DNA from: AC-49 sp963766605 | GTDB lineage: Bacteria; Actinomycetota; Thermoleophilia; Solirubrobacterales; Solirubrobacteraceae | DNA: 64,000 nt | Reading direction: 5' to 3' | Assembly: GCA_963766605.1 (NCBI GenBank) | Contig: CAVYAT010000007.1 | Span: 558,001 to 622,000 of the forward strand | Shown here: in pieces, positions 58,175 to 64,000 of the stretch | Numbering within the stretch: the first letter of the stretch is position 1 | Layout: every line of letters begins with the position of its first letter | The notes under the pieces: model-generated | Told to the model about the DNA's origin: nothing | Databases searched by the model: none | The model's input: only the letters and a program-made list of their open reading frames with translations | Program-made: the position numbers and the translations under genes

Positions 58175-59039
58175 TCAGGACTGCAGCAGCGCCGGCGGGA
58201 TCCCCGCGACGCCGAGCAGGCCCGGCCCGACGTGGGCGCCGATGACCGGTCCGATCTCGGAGACCAGCACCGGCTCGGAGCCGAAGATCTCGCGCCCGCG
58301 CTGGACGAGCTTCTCCGCCTGCTCCCGCGCCTGGATGTGCTGCACCGCCCAGCCGGTCGGCGCCGTCGGCCTTGCGCTCGTCCATATAGCCGACCATCCG
58401 CTCGAATGCGCGACCCGAGGTGCGCACCCGCTCGACCGGGGTGATCTCGCCGTCGACGGTCAGGATCGGCTTGATCTTCAGCGCCCCGCCGAGCCACGCC
58501 TGGGCGCCGCCGACGCGCCCGCCGCGGTGCAGGTACTCCAGCGTGTCGATCGCGAACCAGATCCGCGTGGTGCGCTGGGCCTCGTGGATGCGGTTCACCA
58601 CGGCGTCGATGTCGGCCCCGCCGCGCGCCGCAGCGGCGCCGGCAAGGACGATCAGGGCCAGGCCGCCGCACGCGCTGCGCGAGTCGACGACTTCGACGCG
58701 ACGCTCGGTGTGGGCGCTCATCAGCTGCTGCGCCGCCTGGCGCGCGGCCTCCGCTGTCCCCGACAGGTCGGCCGAGATGTGGACGCTGACGATGTCGTGC
58801 CCGGCCAGCGCGAGCGGCTCGTAGACGGCCAGGAAGTCGCCGATCGACGGCTGCGATGTCGTCGGCAATGCGGCGGCGTCGCGCAGGCGCTCGAAGAACG
58901 TGCCGACGTCGGACAGGTCGGACTCGCGCGCCTGGGTGTCGCCCTCGTTGACGTACAGGCTGACGACGCCGATCTGCTGCTCGGCCAGCAGCTCGGGCGG
59001 CCCGTATTGGGTCGTGTCGGTGACGACGGCTACGGCCAT
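58175..59039 (-). pseudogene. DegV family protein, one frameshift
   Basis: A fatty-acid-binding DegV-fold protein of about 287 residues once repaired. The N-terminal part (VVTDTTQYGPPELLAEQ, then TSQPSIGDFLAVYEPL, then the SADLSGTAEAARQAA region) is in one frame; the end (WAVQHIQAREQAEKLVQRGREIF, then ISEIGPVIGAHVGPGLLG-like tail) in another. An extra base near 58353-58356 separates them; the total length, 3n+1, agrees. Its ATG shares one base with the stop of the M14 peptidase gene. Lipid transfer to fatty-acid kinase is the known role of some relatives. Confidence 0.85.
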
Positions 59040-61432
59040 CAGGGCAGTATGCCCGCGGGCGCCAGCAGCAGCGCGCTGCCGAGCAGCCGCTCGCCGCCGT
59101 CGCTGTCGGCCCGGAACGCCGGGTCGAACGTGAACAGCACGACGTGGCCCGCCCCGAGCGGCTGGTCGACGACCGCCGCCGAGCCGGCGTATCGGGCGGC
59201 GCCCGGCAGATCGCCGGACACGAACGGCGGCGCGGGGTAGGCGGCGGCGACGGCGGGCACCGTCGCGGGAAGGATGGGGTCGGCGACGTTGGCCACGTAG
59301 AGGCGGTCGCCGAGGCCGGTGGTCAGCGGGTCGCCGGCCGTCAGGCGCAGCTGGGCGATCGCCCCCGGGCCGGCCGTGCCGGGGATGGCGGCGGCCGTCG
59401 TCAGCCCTTCGGCGCCGGCGAGCGCGATTCCACGCGTGCGCTCGCCGACGAACGTGCCACCGGCCTGCACCCAGCCCTGCACGGCCGCCGCCTGCGCGGC
59501 GGCCGCGGTCGCAGTGACCGCCGGCCCGTCGGGGACGACGAGCGCCGTGTCGCCGTTGGCCGTCAGCGCGCCGGCGGCGATCTGCGCGCCGGTGACGATG
59601 TCGACCGGCATCCCGAGCGTCGAGCCGGCCGCGAACCGCGCCCACGCCGAGCTCTGCCCGGCGATCCGGGCCGGGTCGGCAGTCACCGACGGGTCGTCGG
59701 CGAGCACGGCGACCCGCGGCGGGCGAAGCGCCACGGCGCCGGCCGGGTCGGCGTCCAGAGCGCGCACCGCGACGCCGCGGTCGCGCGTGGCGGCCAACGC
59801 GGCCGCGAGTGCGTCGCCCTCGACGACCAGTGCGCCGGTCATGGCGTCGCGGCGCACGGCGACGCCCTCGCGCAGCAATGCCACGGCGGCCGCCTGCGCC
59901 GGGACGCTCGAGCCGTCGAACGCGTAGGCCGGGGCGCCGGGGGCGGGCGCCGCAGGCGACCCCGGCGGGGAGAGCGACAGCGCCGGCAGCGCCGAGCCGA
60001 TCGCGCCGCCGCCGATGCCGAGCATCAGCGGCTGCGAGAAGGCGCTGATGTCGTAGTAGCGGTCCAGGGGCGCGAACGGGTCCTGGTCGAGCAGTGCCTC
60101 GATCCAATGCTTGCGCGTCTGGTCGAGCGTCACGATCACCGTCCCCGCGGGCAGCGTCGCCGGGGCGGCGCTGCGCGAGCCGTACGGCGTGAAGGCGGCA
60201 ACCTCGAGCGGTGCGGTCAGAGCGCCGAAGCTCACGCCGACCGCGGCCAGGCGGCCGAGCAGAATGCGCGTCTGCGGCCCGTCGTCGAGCGCGTAGGCGT
60301 AGACGGGCGTGGTCGGCACCACATGGGCCACGTGGTCGCCGGGCTCGATCACGCGGTTGGGTTGTAGCCGGCCGGCGTGGCCCTGGGCTCGCGCGTCGAG
60401 CCATTCGTCGGCCCAGCCCCGCAGCAGCGCCGCGCGGTGGCGCGCCGCCGTGTCGAGCGTGGCGTTGGCGGCGGTGAACTGCTCGGCCACGCGGCGCGCG
60501 TAGGGCATGTCCGCGCCGGCCTCGAACGTCATCCCCGCCGCGCCGAAGATCAGCGTCGAGCCGCTGTCGCCGAAGCCGGGGAAGAAGAGATCGAACGTGC
60601 CGTCGGTCTCATAGGCGTAGTGGTGGATCGCGAACGCGTGGCGCAGCGCCGGTCCGTAGACGCGATGGATCGCCGCCAGCGCCTGGGCCGGCAGCTCGTG
60701 GTTGACCGGGTCGGCGTTGGGCGGGAAGAAGAACCGCGTGCCGCCCTGCTCGTGCTGGTCGACGAACAGCATCGGCGGGGCCTGGTCGAGCAGCGCCAGC
60801 TTGGCCTGCGTCTCGGGCTGGCTGGCGGCGAACCAGTCGCGGTTGAGGTCGAAGCCGTTGGCGTTGACGCGCGTGTCGGCTGCCCGTCCGTCCGGGTTCT
60901 GGATCGGGAGGATCGTCACGATCAGCCGCGCCAGGCGCTTGGCGTTGGCGCAGTCGCGCCGCGCGGCGAGCTCGTAGAGCAGCCGCATGTCGGCATCGGC
61001 GCCCGACGGCTCGTTGGAGTGCACGCTGCCGGCGATCGCGACGAGCGCCGGATCGCGGGCGGCGATCGCGTGGGCCTGGGCGGCGCTGTAGTCGCCGTCG
61101 CGCAGCCGCCGCATCTGGGCGTCGATCGCCGCGACCGGCGTCCCCGGCGCGCTGACCACTGCGTAGGGCAGCGGGCGGCCCTGCACGCTGCGACCGGCGA
61201 CGCCCGACGTCACGCGGTCCGATGCCCGCGCGACGGCAGCGACGTAGGCGCTGATCTGGGCGTCGGTCGCGGGACGCGCTCCGAGCGTGAAGTGGTTGAC
61301 GGACGACCAGGTCGGGATCGAGCGGTCGAGTGTCCGGGTGTCGGTGCAGCTGGAGGCGTGCGCCGGCGGCCCGGCGACGCTCACGACGGCGAGGGCGAGC
61401 GCGGTGGTGGCGAGCGCGGAGCGGACGGGCAC
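59039..61432 (-). CDS. Exported M14 family zinc carboxypeptidase
   Basis: A 797-residue secreted protein. A signal segment of about 26 residues is followed by the M14 catalytic domain (about 45-340) with zinc ligands H138 and E141 (HSNEPSG), substrate arginine region NGFDLNRDW and later FVDQHEQGG. The C-terminal 400 residues contain a flavodoxin/glutamine-amidotransferase-like module (VAVLADDPSVTADPARIAG, then GGTFVGERTRGIALAG). GTG 61432 has TACGAT 12 nt upstream (61445-61450). Coupled to degV downstream. Confidence 0.87.
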   Translation of the reverse strand: MPVRSALATTALALAVVSVAGPPAHASSCTDTRTLDRSIPTWSSVNHFTLGARPATDAQISAYVAAVARASDRVTSGVAGRSVQGRPLPYAVVSAPGTPVAAIDAQMRRLRDGDYSAAQAHAIAARDPALVAIAGSVHSNEPSGADADMRLLYELAARRDCANAKRLARLIVTILPIQNPDGRAADTRVNANGFDLNRDWFAASQPETQAKLALLDQAPPMLFVDQHEQGGTRFFFPPNADPVNHELPAQALAAIHRVYGPALRHAFAIHHYAYETDGTFDLFFPGFGDSGSTLIFGAAGMTFEAGADMPYARRVAEQFTAANATLDTAARHRAALLRGWADEWLDARAQGHAGRLQPNRVIEPGDHVAHVVPTTPVYAYALDDGPQTRILLGRLAAVGVSFGALTAPLEVAAFTPYGSRSAAPATLPAGTVIVTLDQTRKHWIEALLDQDPFAPLDRYYDISAFSQPLMLGIGGGAIGSALPALSLSPPGSPAAPAPGAPAYAFDGSSVPAQAAAVALLREGVAVRRDAMTGALVVEGDALAAALAATRDRGVAVRALDADPAGAVALRPPRVAVLADDPSVTADPARIAGQSSAWARFAAGSTLGMPVDIVTGAQIAAGALTANGDTALVVPDGPAVTATAAAAQAAAVQGWVQAGGTFVGERTRGIALAGAEGLTTAAAIPGTAGPGAIAQLRLTAGDPLTTGLGDRLYVANVADPILPATVPAVAAAYPAPPFVSGDLPGAARYAGSAAVVDQPLGAGHVVLFTFDPAFRADSDGGERLLGSALLLAPAGILP

Positions 61433-61520
61433 GGCGGTGCGCCGATCGTAGCGGCGCCCGGCGGTGTACGGGCCGATTGAAACGATGCGGTCGACAGGCG
61501 CGCAGCGTTCGCCGGTCGCC

Positions 61521-61526
61521 TATCCT
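61521..61526 (+). promoter_or_regulatory. Minus-10 hexamer TATCCT of the S55 peptidase gene
   Basis: TATCCT ends 8 nt before TTG 61535. It supports the TTG start, which otherwise lacks a ribosome-binding site. Confidence 0.45.
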
Positions 61527-61534
61527 GGCCGCTC

Positions 61535-63259
61535 TTGACTCGCACCGCTGCGCTGTCGATCCTCGCTCTCATGATCCTTCCGGTCGCCGGTGCCCGCGCG
61601 GCTGGCGATCCGATCATGCCGCTGTCGCAGGTCACGCCCGGGATGCAGTGCATCGGCTACAGCGTCGTGCGCGGGACGACGATCTCGCCGTTCTCGGTCG
61701 CGATCATCGACGTGGTGGCCGACAACGGGGGCGAGGGCCCACGGATCCTGTTCAGCGTTTCCGGCCCGGCCGTCGACAAGACCGGCATCGGTCCGGGCTT
61801 CTCCGGCTCGCCGATCTACTGCCCGTCCGGCGGGCAGATGCTCAACATCGGCGCGATCTCCGAGGGCATCGGGCAATACGGCAACAACGTCGGGCTGGCG
61901 ACGCCGATCGAGCAGATCCTCGGCGAGCCGGTCGTCCCACCGTCGTCGGCGCGCCGCGATTCGGGCCTGCTGCGCACGGCCCACCCGATCTCCGAGCCGC
62001 TGAGCATCACCGGCATCTCGACACCGCTGGCGTCGGCGATCCAGCGCGCCGCGACCTCGGTCGGGCGCGTCGTCTACGCCGCGCCGTCGGCGCCGCGCGA
62101 CGCCCTCGCGTTCCCGGTCCAGACGCTCGTCCCCGGCCAGTCGGTCGCGGCCGGCTACTCGAGCGGCGCGATCGCCGCCGGCGCGATCGGGACCGTCGCC
62201 TACGTCGACGGCGCGAACGTGTGGGCCTTCGGCCACGACCTGGCGGGTGCCGGCCGTCGATCGCTGTTTCTGCAGGACGCGTACGTGTACACGGTGATCA
62301 ACAACCCGCTCGGCACGGCCGACACGTCGACCTACAAGCTCGCCGCGCCCGGCCACGTCGTCGGCACGCTGTCCGACGACACGCCCGACGCCGTCGCCGG
62401 TACGGTCGGCGTGCTGCCACCGAGCTTCCCGCTGCACATCGTCGCGCGAGACCTCGACGCCAGGACGACCCAGACGCTCGACACGACAGTCGCCGACGAG
62501 ACGGCGCTCGGCGACCCGGAGGGTCAGTCGGCGCTTTCGCTCGTCGGGCCGGCTGGCGTGGCCCAAGCCGCGTTCAACGTGCTGCACGGGTCGCCCGCCG
62601 TCCAGAGCGGCTCGATGTGCGTGTCGATCGCGATCAAGGAGGCGCGCAAGCCCTTGCGCTTCTGCAACGACTACGTCGGCGGTTCGCCGGGCGACAACGG
62701 TATCGCCGCGTCGCCGATGGTCGCCGATATGTCCAGCGCGGTCACCGACGTCGACGCCTACGACGTGACCCCGCTGCACATCACGGCCGTCAACGTGACG
62801 ATGTCGCTGCGCCGCGAGCTCAACCAGGCGCTGATGCTCCACGGCCGCGCTCCGCGCGTCGTGCGCCGCGGGCGCACGGTGTCGGTGCGTGTCGCGCTGC
62901 GGGTCCCGCGCGGGCGGGCGCTGAGCAGGACGCTGCGGGTCCGGATCCCGCGCCGCGAACGCCTCGGCCGCCGCGACATCGTGCTGACCGGCTCGCCGGC
63001 CGACGTCGAGGGGCCCGCGCCGAGCACCGCGACCGTGACCGTCGACCTCGGGCTCTCCGACGACTCCAGCGCCGATCAGACGCCGACGTCGATCGGCGCG
63101 CTGCGCAGCGAGGTCTCCGAGATCCACCGCGCTACCGGCGTCAACGCGACGCTGCGCGCGCCGGGCGTCGATCACGGCGCGATCGGGCCGCAGGTCTACG
63201 GCAGTACGAAGCTCCGCCTCACCGGCGAGCTGCACGTGCCGGTCATCGTCCGCCGTTAG
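61535..63259 (+). CDS. SpoIVB peptidase S55 domain-containing protein
   Basis: A 574-residue exported protein. After a signal segment (about 1-22) the S55 domain spans roughly 30-230 with PGMQCIGYSVVRGTTISPF and the nucleophile region GIGPGFSGSPIY. The rest is beta-rich with a basic segment (RAPRVVRRGRTVSVRVALRVPRG) and a DLGLSDDSS stretch. S55 peptidases such as SpoIVB cut membrane-bound signalling proteins in endospore formers; no sporulation genes are visible here, so another signalling role is likely. Start TTG 61535. Confidence 0.85.
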   Translation: MTRTAALSILALMILPVAGARAAGDPIMPLSQVTPGMQCIGYSVVRGTTISPFSVAIIDVVADNGGEGPRILFSVSGPAVDKTGIGPGFSGSPIYCPSGGQMLNIGAISEGIGQYGNNVGLATPIEQILGEPVVPPSSARRDSGLLRTAHPISEPLSITGISTPLASAIQRAATSVGRVVYAAPSAPRDALAFPVQTLVPGQSVAAGYSSGAIAAGAIGTVAYVDGANVWAFGHDLAGAGRRSLFLQDAYVYTVINNPLGTADTSTYKLAAPGHVVGTLSDDTPDAVAGTVGVLPPSFPLHIVARDLDARTTQTLDTTVADETALGDPEGQSALSLVGPAGVAQAAFNVLHGSPAVQSGSMCVSIAIKEARKPLRFCNDYVGGSPGDNGIAASPMVADMSSAVTDVDAYDVTPLHITAVNVTMSLRRELNQALMLHGRAPRVVRRGRTVSVRVALRVPRGRALSRTLRVRIPRRERLGRRDIVLTGSPADVEGPAPSTATVTVDLGLSDDSSADQTPTSIGALRSEVSEIHRATGVNATLRAPGVDHGAIGPQVYGSTKLRLTGELHVPVIVRR

Positions 63260-63654
63260 GAGAGGCGGTTCTCGATCGACAGCGGCGCCGAGCCGCCGGC
63301 GACCGGCGCCGCCTGCGGCACCTGAGACGGGGTGACGGGCGCGTCAACACCGAGGACCTCGGCCAGCTCGCCGGTGTCGTACATCTCCATGACGATGTCG
63401 CAGCCGCCGACGAGCTCGCCGTCGACGAACAGCTGGGGGATCGTCGGCCAGTTGCTCAGCGCGCTGAGCTCCTGGCGGATCCGCGGGTCGGGCAGGATGT
63501 CGACGGAGGCAAACGGGGCGCCGAGCTCCTGAAGGGCGGCGACCGTGCGGGCGGAGAAGCCGCACATGGGCTGCTCGGGTGTGCCCTTCATGAACAGGAT
63601 CGTCGGGTTGTCGGCGATGGCGGTGGCGATCTGGTCGCGAAGCGGGTTGTCCAT
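63256..63654 (-). CDS. grxD: Monothiol glutaredoxin (CGFS type)
   Basis: A 132-residue Grx4/GrxD-type protein that carries or delivers 2Fe-2S clusters. K23 in LFMKGTP, the CGFS motif at 31-34 and the WPTIPQLFVDGELVGGCDI block are intact. A proline-rich tail of about 30 residues follows the domain. It lies 16 bp downstream of bolA on the same strand, a conserved functional pair. Its end overlaps the S55 peptidase gene by 4 bp. Confidence 0.95.
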   Translation of the reverse strand: MDNPLRDQIATAIADNPTILFMKGTPEQPMCGFSARTVAALQELGAPFASVDILPDPRIRQELSALSNWPTIPQLFVDGELVGGCDIVMEMYDTGELAEVLGVDAPVTPSQVPQAAPVAGGSAPLSIENRLS

Positions 63655-63670
63655 GATGGCTCCTGGCGGG

Positions 63671-63919
63671 TCAGGCCGCGTCGGCAGGGGTGAGGGTCTT
63701 GAGCGACAGCGCGTGGATCGGTCCGCCGATCTCCGCGCCGAAGACGTCGTACACGAGGCGATGGCGGTCGATGCGACCGAGGCCGTCGAAGCGATCCGAG
63801 ACAACCGTCGCCTGGAAATGGTCGCCGCCGCCGTTGAGATCGACAACATCGGCACGCGCGCCGGGTAGCGCGGTCTCGATGCGGTGCTTGAGTTCTTCGG
63901 TGGTCGGCATGCTGTCCAT
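63671..63919 (-). CDS. BolA family protein
   Basis: About 82 residues (MDSMPTTEELKHRIETALPGA). The BolA fold features DHFQATVVSDRFDGLGRIDRHRLVYDVFG and the C-terminal IHALSLKTLTP are present; the histidine in IHALS is a known cluster ligand in BolA-Grx complexes. ATG 63919 or 63910 may be the start; TACGCT lies 3 nt before the former, fitting the second better. Operonic with grxD. Confidence 0.9.
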   Translation of the reverse strand: MDSMPTTEELKHRIETALPGARADVVDLNGGGDHFQATVVSDRFDGLGRIDRHRLVYDVFGAEIGGPIHALSLKTLTPADAA

Positions 63920-63937
63920 CACAGCGTAGAGGGTCGC

Positions 63938-63943
63938 TACACT
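63938..63943 (+). promoter_or_regulatory. Minus-10 hexamer TACACT upstream of the last gene
   Basis: TACACT ends 10 nt before ATG 63954, the same leaderless arrangement seen elsewhere. Confidence 0.4.
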
Positions 63944-63953
63944 TGGTAAAGCA

Positions 63954-64000
63954 ATGAGCACGGAAGTCACTTATCACGCCAAGGGCGTCACCTTCACTCC
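63954..64000 (+). CDS. Start of an unidentified gene, cut by the window edge
   Basis: An open frame begins MSTEVTYHAKGVTFT and runs off the window. It is divergent from bolA and has a TACACT hexamer 10 nt upstream. Too short to identify. Confidence 0.45.
   Translation, partial: MSTEVTYHAKGVTFT

Noticed and set aside
1..64000. CRISPR arrays, insertion sequences, rRNA genes, replication origin
   Set aside because: I found no regularly spaced repeats, transposase frames with terminal repeats, rRNA segments or DnaA-box clusters.

Overview
The window is GC-rich (my estimate is about 70 percent) bacterial chromosome. Codon choice, S4 and L36 of the zinc-binding type, FadD15-type acyl-CoA synthetase, DUF4235/holin/DUF3618 envelope genes, large secreted proteins with PD40-like repeats and a SpoIVB-type (S55) peptidase together suggest an actinobacterium, most likely class Thermoleophilia (a Solirubrobacter/Conexibacter-like lineage). 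That placement is inferred from family content, not from a search. There are no insertion sequences, prophage, CRISPR array or rRNA; one tRNA gene (Pro, anticodon CGG) is present.

Layout. 1-3839: end of the ribosomal/alpha operon (map, rpmJ, rpsM, rpsK, rpsD, rpoA, rplQ), without infA in its usual slot. 3781-8412: a frameshifted DUF559 gene, then truA, surE and ligA. 8399-14316: PBP4-type carboxypeptidase, patatin, aldo/keto reductase, FadD15-like ligase and an IF2_N-like mini-protein. 14412-19456: NIF3 protein, tRNA-Pro, Lpd-like flavoprotein, a 408-bp gene-free stretch with several strong stems (candidate structured RNA), a second aldo/keto reductase and a membrane HD-GYP protein. 19523-24368: MFS, MBL-fold hydrolase, an ECF sigma factor fused to its own zinc anti-sigma domain and a membrane segment, SCP2 protein, Nudix, rubredoxin. 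24379-28772: compact biotin operon bioB-bioF-bioD-bioA. 28819-32514: LysR/Usp divergent pair, small Cys-rich membrane protein, ammonium transporter. 32599-38243: biotin carrier plus crotonase, glycosyltransferase, PlsC acyltransferase and two tandem PQQ-type sugar dehydrogenases (the second broken twice). 38233-50872: GNAT, SDR, MFS/ArsR pair, acyl-CoA dehydrogenase, a giant secreted propeller protein, crotonase-arginase-carboxyltransferase operon, a GH63-like hydrolase. 50846-57167: MFS/XRE pair, BKACE plus MerR, DUF2804, nitrilase plus TetR. 57187-58170: a four-gene envelope-protein operon. 58175-64000: DegV, M14 peptidase, S55 peptidase, and a bolA-grxD pair.

Three window-wide patterns stand out. 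(1) Many first-in-operon genes carry a TANNNT hexamer only 6-12 nt upstream of the start codon and no ribosome-binding site, the signature of leaderless mRNAs; it also helps to choose starts (bioB, Nudix). (2) Six single-base indels interrupt five otherwise intact genes, five of them apparent +1 insertions, so assembly or sequencing error is at least as likely as real decay. (3) Genes inside operons overlap by 1-4 bases (ATGA, GTGA, TGATG), and several convergent pairs overlap at their 3 prime ends.

Functionally the region mixes core translation and cofactor genes with lipid/acyl-CoA metabolism (FadD15, acyl-CoA dehydrogenase, two crotonases, carboxyltransferase, biotin carrier, BKACE) and many small regulator-plus-target pairs with visible dyad operators.
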